Source: Sphingobacteriales bacterium (GTDB taxonomy: Bacteria > Bacteroidota > Bacteroidia > Chitinophagales > UBA2359). From it: a stretch of DNA of 64,000 bases. The stretch covers positions 62,001 through 126,000 of the forward strand of contig JADJJT010000003.1 of the NCBI GenBank assembly GCA_016706405.1, given 5' to 3'. Shown in pieces: positions 1-7,268 of the stretch; position 1 is the stretch's first letter, and every line of letters begins with the position of its first letter. Position numbers and translations under genes: made by a program. The notes under the pieces are model-generated. The model had not been told where the DNA came from. It did no database searches and saw nothing but the letters and a program-made list of their open reading frames with translations.

Positions 1-482
1 TCTGTATTGGCAATAATAAGTTGTTGGAGTTTGGTTTCTTCAATTCCACGTGTTTTGGCAATGCGTTTTACCTGCATTTTTGCCGCTTGAACAGAAATAT
101 GCGGGTCAAGACCGCTGCCACTTGCTGTAATCATATCTACTGGAATTTCCGATTTTTTTACTTCCGGATGATGCACCAAAAAAGTATCTATTCTGGCTTG
201 AACTGTGGCAAGATATTCTTCGTTAGAAGGGGCTTTATTACTTCCGCCAGAGCCGGCTGCATTATAATCTACTGCTGATGGACGAGACCAGAAATAGTTG
301 TCGGCTGTAAATGCTTGTCCAATATTGCTGTAGTATGTTTTTCCGTTGTGTGTTATGATTTCGCCTTTGCCGTTGTTGGGTGCAAATTGCGCTATTCCAT
401 AAACCGTTAGTGTGTATGCAACACAAAGCAATAAAATGCAAAGCGCTGTAAGTTTTATTGCGGGAAATATGTTCGATTTCAT
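1..482 (-). CDS. kdpC: KdpC, potassium-transporting ATPase subunit C (C-terminus beyond window edge)
   Basis: The reverse complement reads as the first 160 residues of KdpC, the small single-span subunit that stabilises the KdpFABC K+ pump in the inner membrane. It begins MKSNIFPAIKLTALC and has one N-terminal membrane helix (about residues 8-30). The family signatures FWSRPSAVDYNA and SGSGLDPHIS are both visible, followed by the VQAAKMQVKRIAKTRGI helix. The ATG at 480-482 is the first in frame. It follows kdpB on the same strand after a 211-bp repeat-filled gap. The reading frame runs off the left edge, so only the last few tens of residues are missing. Confidence 0.95.
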   Translation of the reverse strand, partial: MKSNIFPAIKLTALCILLLCVAYTLTVYGIAQFAPNNGKGEIITHNGKTYYSNIGQAFTADNYFWSRPSAVDYNAAGSGGSNKAPSNEEYLATVQARIDTFLVHHPEVKKSEIPVDMITASGSGLDPHISVQAAKMQVKRIAKTRGIEETKLQQLIIANT

Positions 483-693
483 TTTTTTATTTTTTGATAG
501 ATGTTAGATGTTAGATGTGAAATGTGAGATGTAAGAGGTTAAATGTAAGAGGTGTGAGGTGAGATGTAAATTTCATTGATCACTTTTCACTGATAACTTT
601 TTACTTTTCACTTTTCATTTTTTACTTTTCACTTTTCACTTTTCACTTTTCACTTTTCATTTTTTACTTTTTACTTTTCACTAAAAACACTTT
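483..693. repeat. Large copy of the kdp-locus hairpin repeat between kdpB and kdpC
   Basis: The left half (about 496-568) is built from GATGTGAGATGT / GATGTGAAATG words. The right half (about 570-690) is built from ACTTTTC heptamers in near-perfect tandem (for example 627-660). The right half is the approximate reverse complement of the left, so either strand can fold into a long imperfect hairpin. Related hairpins occur at 1637-1702, 2402-2481 and 5010-5072, and around the gene at 2883-3242. I see no copy elsewhere in the window. Confidence 0.85.
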
Positions 694-2808
694 TTACATA
701 AACACGCTGACTGCCATGTCAATTAATTTTATTCCGATAAATGGAACGATGATGCCACCTAAGCCATAAATGAAAAGGTTTCTTCTCAGTAATGCACTAG
801 CGCCGATGGGTTTGTACGCCACGCCTTTTAATGCCAATGGAATGAGTAATGGAATGATGATGGCATTGAAAATTACAGCAGCGAGTATAGCACTTTCGGG
901 CGAGTGCAAATTCATAATGTTTAAGCCTTGCAATGCTGGAATAGATGTAATAAATAGTGCAGGGATGATGGCAAAATATTTTGCTACATCGTTGGCTATG
1001 CTAAAAGTTGTAAGCGTTCCTCTGGTCATCAATAATTGTTTACCGATTTCTACTACTTCAATCAGTTTGGTGGGGTCGTTATCTAAGTCCACCATATTGC
1101 CAGCTTCTTTAGCGGCTTGTGTTCCGCTATTCATGGCTACGCCAACATCGGCTTGTGCAAGGGCTGGTGCATCGTTTGTGCCATCTCCCATCATCGCTAC
1201 TAATCTGCCTTCGCCTTGTTCTTTCCGGATGTAATTCATTTTGTCTTCCGGTTTTGCTTCGGCAATAAAATCATCCACCCCTGCTTTTTCGGCAATGAAT
1301 TTTGCAGTCAAAGGGTTATCGCCTGTAACCATTACGGTTTTGATACCCATTTTGCGTAAGCGCTCAAAACGTTCCCGGATACCAGGCTTAATAATGTCTT
1401 GCAATTCAATTACTCCAATTACTTTTTCGTTTTCAGAAACTACAAGCGGAGTGCCTCCATTGCTTGAAATGATGTTCACTTTCTCTACAATTTCATCCGG
1501 AAAAATATTTCCTGCTTTTTCTACAAGATTTTTAATGGCATCGCTGGCACCTTTGCGAATACGGGTGCCATCTTTCATATCAACACCACTAGACCTGGTT
1601 TCGGCTGTAAACTTTATTTGGTGTGAAATGTCTTTTGTTAGATGTGAAAAGTGAGATGTAAAATGAAAGTGGTTGCTATCCATTTCACTTTTCACATCTA
1701 ACATTTTACTCAACTCAATAATTGATTTTCCTTCCGGAGTTTCATCGGCCAATGAACTTAAAACTGCGGCTTTCACCAATTGTTCTTTTTCAATTCCGTT
1801 TGCAGCATAAAAATTTGTTGCCTTTCTGTTACCAATTGTAATGGTTCCGGTTTTGTCTAAAAGTAGCACATCAATATCACCGGCTGTTTCAACGGCTTTT
1901 CCGCTTTTGGTAATTACATTGGCACGCAAAGCTCTGTCCATTCCGGCAATACCGATAGCAGAAAGTAGTCCACCAATGGTTGTAGGGATTAAACAAACGA
2001 AAAGTGAAATAAATGCCGCAATAGTTATAGGTGTGTTTGCATAATCGGCAAATGGTTTTAACGTTACCGTTACGATGATAAATAATAAGGTGAAGCCGGC
2101 CAATAAAATTGTCAAGGCAATTTCGTTGGGTGTTTTTTGGCGACTTGCCCCTTCAACCAAGGCAATCATTTTATCTAAAAAACTTTCTCCGGGTTGTGTG
2201 GTAACAACTACTTTTATTTTGTCGCTCAACACTTTTGTTCCGCCGGTTACAGAAGATTTATCGCCGCCGGCCTCCCGAATTACAGGAGCACTTTCTCCGG
2301 TGATGGCACTTTCATCAATGGTTGCAAGTCCTTCAATAATTTCGCCATCTGTAGGAATAATATCACCGGCTTCGCAAAGGAAAATATCACCTTTTTTAAG
2401 ATTGTTAGATGTGAGATGTAAAATGTGAGATGAATCAAGAGAACTTAAACTTATCACTTCCGACATTTCACTTTTCACAACTTTTGCAGGCGTTTCTTCG
2501 CGGGTTTTTCTTAAACTATCAGCTTGTGCTTTACCTCTTGCTTCGGCAATGGCTTCGGCAAAATTTGCGAACAATAAAGTGAGGAACAGTACCACAAAAA
2601 CAGTAAAGTTGTAGGCAAAACTGCCTTGCCCTGTTGCACCGGATAAAGTCCAAAGCGAAACAAAAAGCATAATAATTGTTCCAATCCAAACTGTAAACAT
2701 GATTGGTTTGCGGAACATAATTTTAGGGTTGAGCTTTACGAAAGATTGTTTGAAAGATTCGTTCATTAACTCGGCTTGAAACAAGGATGTATTTTTATTT
2801 TTCGACAT
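694..2808 (-). CDS. kdpB: KdpB, potassium-transporting P-type ATPase catalytic subunit
   Basis: This is the ATP-hydrolysing subunit of the KdpFABC high-affinity K+ pump in the inner membrane. The phosphorylation motif DKTGTIT, the actuator motif TGESAPV, the hinge VTGDNPLTAKFIAEKAGVDD and the P-domain motif GDGTNDAPALA are all present, as are the usual membrane helices. At 704 residues it is longer than the usual roughly 680. The extra length falls in two stretches, around residues 110-136 and 369-391. These are encoded by copies of the hairpin repeat that also fills the operon's gene junctions, inserted in frame. The segment NHFHFTSHFSHLTKDISH is such repeat-derived sequence. The insertions avoid the catalytic motifs, so the pump is probably functional. 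kdpA lies upstream, separated by an opposite-strand gene; kdpC lies downstream. Confidence 0.97.
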   Translation of the reverse strand: MSKNKNTSLFQAELMNESFKQSFVKLNPKIMFRKPIMFTVWIGTIIMLFVSLWTLSGATGQGSFAYNFTVFVVLFLTLLFANFAEAIAEARGKAQADSLRKTREETPAKVVKSEMSEVISLSSLDSSHILHLTSNNLKKGDIFLCEAGDIIPTDGEIIEGLATIDESAITGESAPVIREAGGDKSSVTGGTKVLSDKIKVVVTTQPGESFLDKMIALVEGASRQKTPNEIALTILLAGFTLLFIIVTVTLKPFADYANTPITIAAFISLFVCLIPTTIGGLLSAIGIAGMDRALRANVITKSGKAVETAGDIDVLLLDKTGTITIGNRKATNFYAANGIEKEQLVKAAVLSSLADETPEGKSIIELSKMLDVKSEMDSNHFHFTSHFSHLTKDISHQIKFTAETRSSGVDMKDGTRIRKGASDAIKNLVEKAGNIFPDEIVEKVNIISSNGGTPLVVSENEKVIGVIELQDIIKPGIRERFERLRKMGIKTVMVTGDNPLTAKFIAEKAGVDDFIAEAKPEDKMNYIRKEQGEGRLVAMMGDGTNDAPALAQADVGVAMNSGTQAAKEAGNMVDLDNDPTKLIEVVEIGKQLLMTRGTLTTFSIANDVAKYFAIIPALFITSIPALQGLNIMNLHSPESAILAAVIFNAIIIPLLIPLALKGVAYKPIGASALLRRNLFIYGLGGIIVPFIGIKLIDMAVSVFM
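1637..1702. repeat. Hairpin repeat inserted in frame in kdpB (nucleotide-binding region)
   Basis: Arms at 1637-1658 and 1681-1702 are reverse complements over 22 bases with one mismatch, around a 22-base loop. They use the same GATGTGAAAAGTGAGATG words as the intergenic repeats. The copy encodes about residues 369-391 of KdpB without breaking the frame. Confidence 0.85.
2402..2481. repeat. Hairpin repeat inserted in frame in kdpB (before actuator domain)
   Basis: The left arm at about 2402-2432 (GTTAGATGTGAGATGTAAAA and onward) pairs with the right arm at 2464-2481 (CATTTCACTTTTCACAAC). About 14 of 18 positions are complementary. It encodes about KdpB residues 110-136, just before the conserved KKGDIF segment, and keeps the frame open. 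Confidence 0.75.
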
Positions 2809-2819
2809 GATTTTATTTT

Positions 2820-3273
2820 TTGTGAGATGTGAAATGTGAAAAGTTAGATGTACTTTTGTTTTTGAATGAAATGGATTGACTTATGAAGCCACATAAAAAA
2901 TTGCATTGCTGGGTGAAGAGTTTTGATTTTGTGAAAGAGATGTACTCACTTACCGCTACTTTTCCAACAGATGAAAAATTTGGATTGGTTTCACAAATTA
3001 GAAGAGCCGCTGTGTCAGTTCCAGTAAACATTGCAGAAGGTGCAGCACGAAAAAGCAAAAAAGAATTTATCCATTTTTTACACATCTCTTTGGGCTCACT
3101 AACAGAATTAGATACACTAATTTTATTAAGTGTTGAATTAGATTTTATTTCTAAAACTGATGCTTCAAAATATATTGATGAACTTGACATCATTGGTAAA
3201 TTAATTTATGGTTTAATCAAAAAACTCGGACAAGAATTATAAGCCATCCTTCTCACATCTCACCTTTCACTTC
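2820..3273 (+). mobile_element. IVS-like element: four-helix-bundle gene between inverted terminal repeats
   Basis: A single gene (2883-3242) is bounded on the left by about 2820-2850 (TGTGAGATGTGAAATGTGAA and onward) and on the right by about 3250-3273 (TTCTCACATCTCACCTTTCAC). The two ends are imperfect reverse complements, so a kdp transcript crossing the element could fold them into a stem with the gene in the loop. That is the layout of 23S rRNA intervening sequences, whose encoded proteins belong to the same family. The element lies antisense between kdpA and kdpB. Its mobility is inferred from structure only; I see no clear target duplication. Confidence 0.55.
2883..3242 (+). CDS. Four helix bundle protein (23S rRNA intervening-sequence / S23 family)
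   Basis: The 119-residue protein has the family hallmarks: an N-terminal helix with W-x-K-SFDFVKEMY, then FPTDEKFGLVSQIRRAAVSVPVNIAEGAARKS, then a helix with FLHISLGSLTELDTLILLS. Known relatives (TIGR02436) are small four-helix bundles encoded in intervening sequences of 23S rRNA; they are also structurally related to the accessory Avd protein of diversity-generating retroelements. Biochemical function is not established, though nucleic-acid binding is suspected. It is the only plus-strand gene in the kdp cluster and lies antisense to the operon between kdpA and kdpB. No reverse transcriptase or variable/template repeat pair is visible nearby. Confidence 0.9.
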   Translation: MKPHKKLHCWVKSFDFVKEMYSLTATFPTDEKFGLVSQIRRAAVSVPVNIAEGAARKSKKEFIHFLHISLGSLTELDTLILLSVELDFISKTDASKYIDELDIIGKLIYGLIKKLGQEL

Positions 3274-4962
3274 TTACTTCAAAGAAAAATATTCAGCAAT
3301 TGGGCCTAATGCCAAAGCAGGGAAGAATGATAAAGCGGCAATTATGGCAATGACAGCAAAAACCATGATACCAAATGTGGCGGTATCGGTTTTGAGTGTG
3401 CCTGCGCTTTCCGGAATATATTTTTTCTGTGCCAAAAGCCCTGCAATAGCCACTGGGCCTATTATTGGCACAAACCTGCCTAATATTAGCACTATCCCGG
3501 TAGAAATATTCCAAAACGGGGTATTGTCGCCTAAACCTTCGAACCCGCTTCCGTTATTGGCAGCCGAAGAAGTATATTCATACAACATTTGGCTAAATCC
3601 GTGAAAGCCCGGATTGCTGATGGCAACGGAGCCCACGCTTGGAAATGCTGCTCCCAAGGCGGTTCCAACCAAAATAATGAATGGATGTGCTAAGGCAATG
3701 ATCATGACAATTTTTACCTCGCGTGCTTCTATCTTTTTTCCTAAAAATTCGGGGGTTCTGCCCACCATCAATCCGCTTATAAATACAGCCAAAATGATAA
3801 AAATGAAAATATTTAGAATACCCACACCCACGCCGCCATAAAAGGCATTAATCATCATGGCAAGCAATTCATTCATGCCCGATAAAGGCATAGAACTGTC
3901 GTGCATAGAGTTGACGCTTCCGGTAGAAATTACAGTTGTTACAATGCTCCAAAATCCGGATGCTGCTGCGCCAATTCTCACTTCTTTGCCCTCCATTGCG
4001 CCAAGCGAATTATCTATTCCCATTTTGGCAATTGCCGGGTTACCGTTCATTTCCATAGCAATGTTTGGAGCGGCAAGCAACCAAAAGCCTATGGTCATTA
4101 CTCCAAAAATCATCCATGCAAATTTTTTCCTGCGGATAAAAAATCCGAAAGCAAAAATCATTGCCATTGGTATTATAAATTGGGCAAACATTTCTGTCAT
4201 ATTAGTTAGGTAGGTCGGGTTTTCTAACGGGTGTGCACTGTTTGCACCAAAGAAACCACCGCCATTTGTGCCTACGTGTTTAATAGGAACAAATGCAGCA
4301 ACAGGGCCACGAGAAACCTGTACGGTATCGCCTTGTAAATTGGTGATGGTGTCTTTGCCTTCAAAGGTCATGGGTGTTCCTTCAAATACCAATATGGCAG
4401 CCACAATTAATGAAATAGGCAATAAAATTCTAGTACATGATTTTAAAAAGAAGTCGTAGAAATTGCCCAATTCTGTTGTTGTTTTTTCACGGAATGCCTT
4501 AAAAACTATAGCAGCAGCAGCCATACCAATTCCGGCAGTTACAAATTGTAAAAACATGAGCCAAATTTGCCCCAAATAGCTGATACCGGTTTCTCCGGAA
4601 TAGTGTTGTAAATTACAGTTTACCAAAAATGAAATAGTGGTGTTAAAAGCTAAATCTGCTGACTGGCTTGGGTTTCCATCCGGATTTAATGGTAACCAAC
4701 TCATATTCATCAGTATTGCCATGCTCATTAAAAACCACAGTAAGTTGATGCTTAGCAGCGCAACAAGATGCTCCTTCCAGTTCATTTCGGTTTTTGGGTT
4801 TATTCCGGAAAATTTGTAGAACAAACGTTCTAATGGATTGAAGAGGGGGTCGAGTATTGTTTTTTCGCCACCGTAAACTTTTGCAATGTATTTTCCGAGC
4901 GGAATTGCCAATAAAAAGGTAAGTCCAAACATTGCTATTATACCAAGTATTTCTGTGTTCAT
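3274..4962 (-). CDS. kdpA: KdpA, potassium-transporting ATPase K+-channel subunit
   Basis: This is the 562-residue K+-selective channel-like subunit of KdpFABC, with about ten membrane helices. Selectivity-filter loops typical of the superfamily of K+ transporters are visible, including HVGTNGGGFFGANSAHP and FEGLGDNTPFWN, together with NCNLQHYSGETGISYLGQ. Length is normal for the family. The start at 4962 opens with MNTEILGIIAMFGLTFLLAIPLGKYIA, the usual N-terminal helix. It lies downstream of kdpF. The stop at 3274 sits inside a copy of the locus repeat, immediately before the opposite-strand four-helix-bundle gene that separates it from kdpB. Confidence 0.97.
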   Translation of the reverse strand: MNTEILGIIAMFGLTFLLAIPLGKYIAKVYGGEKTILDPLFNPLERLFYKFSGINPKTEMNWKEHLVALLSINLLWFLMSMAILMNMSWLPLNPDGNPSQSADLAFNTTISFLVNCNLQHYSGETGISYLGQIWLMFLQFVTAGIGMAAAAIVFKAFREKTTTELGNFYDFFLKSCTRILLPISLIVAAILVFEGTPMTFEGKDTITNLQGDTVQVSRGPVAAFVPIKHVGTNGGGFFGANSAHPLENPTYLTNMTEMFAQFIIPMAMIFAFGFFIRRKKFAWMIFGVMTIGFWLLAAPNIAMEMNGNPAIAKMGIDNSLGAMEGKEVRIGAAASGFWSIVTTVISTGSVNSMHDSSMPLSGMNELLAMMINAFYGGVGVGILNIFIFIILAVFISGLMVGRTPEFLGKKIEAREVKIVMIIALAHPFIILVGTALGAAFPSVGSVAISNPGFHGFSQMLYEYTSSAANNGSGFEGLGDNTPFWNISTGIVLILGRFVPIIGPVAIAGLLAQKKYIPESAGTLKTDTATFGIMVFAVIAIIAALSFFPALALGPIAEYFSLK

Positions 4963-5009
4963 TATTTTGTTTCTTGTATGATATAAGATATTGTTTGTTA
5001 GCTGTTTAT

Positions 5010-5072
5010 TAGTGAGATCTAAGAAGTAAAATGTGAGATGCCATCACGTATTTCGCCCTTCACTTTTCACTA
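5010..5072. repeat. Hairpin repeat between kdpF and kdpA
   Basis: The left part (about 5010-5040) ends in AAATGTGAGATG and the right part (5061-5072) is CACTTTTCACTA, complementary to the start of the left part (TAGTGAG). The words match the other repeats of the locus. The copy starts 47 bases upstream of kdpA, on the operon side. Confidence 0.7.
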
Positions 5073-5073
5073 A

Positions 5074-5151
5074 TTAAAATTTTTCCGGATTTAGCAGTAC
5101 GTAAACTATGTAGCCGAAAACTGCGATAGCGATAATGAATAATGCAATCAT
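5074..5151 (-). CDS. kdpF: KdpF, small subunit of the Kdp pump
   Basis: The reverse complement encodes 25 residues beginning MIALFIIAIAVFGYIVYVLL and ending NPEKF. It is a single membrane helix with the C-terminal P-E-K-F typical of KdpF, which stabilises the KdpFABC complex in the inner membrane. It is too short for ordinary gene callers but fits the operon order kdpF-kdpA-kdpB-kdpC. Its start lies 8 bases after the stop of another tiny membrane peptide. Confidence 0.9.
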   Translation of the reverse strand: MIALFIIAIAVFGYIVYVLLNPEKF

Positions 5152-5159
5152 GTTGTTGA

Positions 5160-5243
5160 TTAAATTTTTTCGAAGAAATTGATTAGTTTAAAAAATAGTG
5201 CGAAGCATAAAAGCCCCACGACGATAAGAATTATTGTCATCAT
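5160..5243 (-). CDS. 27-residue single-span membrane peptide upstream of kdpF
   Basis: The frame opens with two tandem ATG codons and encodes MMTIILIVVGLLCFALFFKL followed by INFFEKI. It is one membrane helix with a short basic/aromatic tail, similar in size and build to KdpF. Its start codons overlap the TGA stop of the 140-residue gene upstream (5240-5243), which suggests translational coupling. Its stop is 8 bases before kdpF. The position suggests an accessory Kdp peptide, but I cannot name the family, and expression is unproven. Confidence 0.6.
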   Translation of the reverse strand: MMTIILIVVGLLCFALFFKLINFFEKI

Positions 5244-5662
5244 AGTCCTAATGTGTTTATTTGTTTATAATATTCTGATTTTAAATTTTTAGGTAATAGC
5301 TCGTTTATGATGCAATTTTTTTGCTCCATAAATACCGACAAAGAGTACACATACACATTGGATATGGCATTTTGGGTTTCCTTATTGCCATTAATAAATA
5401 TGTATTCTACTACCTGCATCAAGTACTTAGCCTGTTTTAAATTTCCGGAGCTAATCAAAACTTTGGTTGAGTCGGCAAGTCGTTGAGCTTGTTTGTAAAA
5501 GCTGATTTTCTGTTTTGGCTTATTCGTCAAAGCTGGAATGCTTATTTCATCGGCTTTTACGTTGCTTGCATAAACATTATTGCGAACTTGTAAAAATCCC
5601 CCTGTTTCTGATTTTGAAGGATCAGGTAAGAATGAACTTGTGTTTTTTGGTATCATTATCAT
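5240..5662 (-). CDS. Hypothetical protein, first gene of the kdp transcript
   Basis: The 140-residue soluble protein has no signal peptide. The N-terminal 60 residues look disordered. The rest is helical, with QAKYLMQVVEYIFINGNKETQNAISNVYVYSLSVFM as its most structured part. It resembles the small uncharacterised proteins often encoded just upstream of kdpF in Bacteroidota, but I assign no function. Its stop overlaps the start of the 27-residue membrane peptide, so it belongs to the kdp transcription unit. The first codons (MIMIP) offer two ATG starts, two codons apart. Confidence 0.7.
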   Translation of the reverse strand: MIMIPKNTSSFLPDPSKSETGGFLQVRNNVYASNVKADEISIPALTNKPKQKISFYKQAQRLADSTKVLISSGNLKQAKYLMQVVEYIFINGNKETQNAISNVYVYSLSVFMEQKNCIINELLPKNLKSEYYKQINTLGL

Positions 5663-5720
5663 AGGATATGTTTTGCACTATGATAAACCAAAACCGTTCC
5701 AATTGACATAAAAATGCTTG

Positions 5721-5743
5721 AAACCCTTTACTGGCAAGGGTTT
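5721..5743. terminator. Perfect hairpin between the response regulator and the kdp genes
   Basis: AAACCCTT and AAGGGTTT form an 8-bp perfect stem around a 7-base loop, 77 bases beyond the end of the response-regulator gene. A second short hairpin (ATAGCG-TTT-CGCTAT, 5802-5816) lies just after that gene's stop. Neither is followed by a strong T-run on the minus strand, so a terminator is plausible rather than certain. A regulatory stem in the kdp leader is the alternative. Confidence 0.4.
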
Positions 5744-5819
5744 TAGTGGAGGCAGCAAAATTTTTAATTGAAAAAACCGTTGCAAAACGCAAGGGTGGGG
5801 TATAGCGTTTCGCTATGAT

Positions 5820-7163
5820 TTAGATTATTTTATAGTCTTCTAACTTGCGGTAAAGGGTGGTGGTGGCAATATTAAGCAGCCGGGCTGCTTCGGTTTTGTT
5901 GCCGTTGGTATAGTTTAGCACTTTTTGAATGTGCAATTTTTCGACACTTGCCAATTCAAAGGCCGAAAGCGTTTTGTTTTTTATTTTTACGTCATCGAGC
6001 TTTTGTAATTCAAACGGTAGATAATCTGTTGTGAGCGTGTCTTCACAAAGAATAACACTTCTTTCGATTACGTTCTTCAATTCGCGGATATTTCCTTTCC
6101 ATTGATGTAATTTTAAGGCCGAGTAAAAATCCGGAGAAACAGACTTAATCCGTTTGTTCATTTTGACGGCTAAAAGATTTACAAAATAGTTAGCAAGGGC
6201 TTCAATATCTATTACTCTTTCGCGAAGTGGGGGCAAATGTATTTGAAATGTAGAAATGCGGTAAAATAAATCTTCGCGGAAACGCCCTAACTCAATTTCA
6301 TTTTGCAAATTTCGGTGTGTCGCTGCAACAATGCGAACATTTACCTTTGCTGATTTTGTTTCGCCCACACGAATGAATTCGCCAGTTTCCAAAACTCTTA
6401 ACAGTTTGGCTTGTAGCTCTAAGGACATTTCGCCAATTTCGTCTAAGAAGATGGTGCCATTATTTGCTTCTTCAAATAGCCCTTTTTTATCTTTGGCAGC
6501 GCCTGTAAATGCTCCGGCTTTGTGCCCAAACATTTCACTTTCTAACAGTTCTTTTGAAAAGGCAGCGCAATTTATAGCAATAAAGTTTTGTTTAGCTCTT
6601 TGGCTTGTCTGATGAATAGCTTGAGCGAAAACTTCTTTTCCGGTTCCGGTTTCGCCGGTCAATAAAACGGTTGTATCGGTAGCAGCAACTTTTTTTGCCA
6701 AATCAATGGCTTGTTGAATGGCCTTTGATTTGCCAATGATATTGTCAAAAGAATGTTTGTCTTCTAATTGCTTTTCAAGTTGTTGCACCCGTTTTGTTAA
6801 GGCCACTTTTTCTATGGCGCGGTAAAGCAAGGGAATAATTTTATTGTTGTCATCGCCTTTGGTAATATAGTCAAAAGCCCCATTTTTAATGGCCTGAACG
6901 CCATCGGGGATATTGCCGTAAGCAGTTAGCAGAATGATTTCGGGTATTTGAAATTTGTCTTTTATTTTTTTTGACAGTTCAACGCCATTGCAATCGGGTA
7001 ATTTTACATCGCAAAAGACTACGTCAATATCATTTTGCTCTAATTTTCGCAAAGCTGTTTCACAATCGCCCGCTTGAAGCACTTCAAACCCTTCAAGGCC
7101 AATTATTCTTGCCAGCAGCGTTCTTAGTCTTTCTTCGTCGTCTATGATTAAAACTTTTTTCAC
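5820..7163 (-). CDS. Sigma-54-dependent response regulator (NtrC/AtoC type)
   Basis: The 447 residues read receiver domain - AAA+ domain - Fis-type helix-turn-helix. The receiver has the acidic pocket IDDEE and phospho-acceptor Asp52 (FCDVKLPD). The AAA+ domain has Walker A GETGTGKE (170-177), the sigma-54 contact loop GAFTGA (217-222) and Walker B GTIFLDEIGE (236-245). The C-terminus ends in a Fis-like NKTEAARLLNIATTTLYRKL. Such proteins activate sigma-54 promoters when phosphorylated. Lying directly upstream of the kdp genes on the same strand, it is the likely regulator of kdp in place of the OmpR-type KdpE used by enterobacteria. No histidine kinase is visible in the window; a kdpD-like gene could lie beyond the left edge. 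Confidence 0.93.
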   Translation of the reverse strand: MKKVLIIDDEERLRTLLARIIGLEGFEVLQAGDCETALRKLEQNDIDVVFCDVKLPDCNGVELSKKIKDKFQIPEIILLTAYGNIPDGVQAIKNGAFDYITKGDDNNKIIPLLYRAIEKVALTKRVQQLEKQLEDKHSFDNIIGKSKAIQQAIDLAKKVAATDTTVLLTGETGTGKEVFAQAIHQTSQRAKQNFIAINCAAFSKELLESEMFGHKAGAFTGAAKDKKGLFEEANNGTIFLDEIGEMSLELQAKLLRVLETGEFIRVGETKSAKVNVRIVAATHRNLQNEIELGRFREDLFYRISTFQIHLPPLRERVIDIEALANYFVNLLAVKMNKRIKSVSPDFYSALKLHQWKGNIRELKNVIERSVILCEDTLTTDYLPFELQKLDDVKIKNKTLSAFELASVEKLHIQKVLNYTNGNKTEAARLLNIATTTLYRKLEDYKII

Positions 7164-7268
7164 AATAGGTTCGATTAATTAGAATTCAAAATCATGCTTA
7201 TTCTCAGGGGGTATTGCCAGTAAGTCCGGAGGTTTTAGTTTTGTTTTTTGCAATTTTATGTGATTGAT

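Noticed and set aside
2813..3193. 126-residue minus-strand open frame between kdpB and kdpA
   Set aside because: It is antisense to the well-supported four-helix-bundle gene and its ends are translated repeat (for example NFSHFTSHKK).
2883..3242. Diversity-generating retroelement suggested by the Avd-like four-helix-bundle gene
   Set aside because: No reverse transcriptase and no template/variable repeat pair with adenine-specific changes is visible near it.
5660..5690. Possible sigma-54 promoter (GC...CC spacing on the plus strand) before the kdp transcript
   Set aside because: The spacing between the GC and CC elements is 11 rather than 10 bases and the rest of the consensus is poor.
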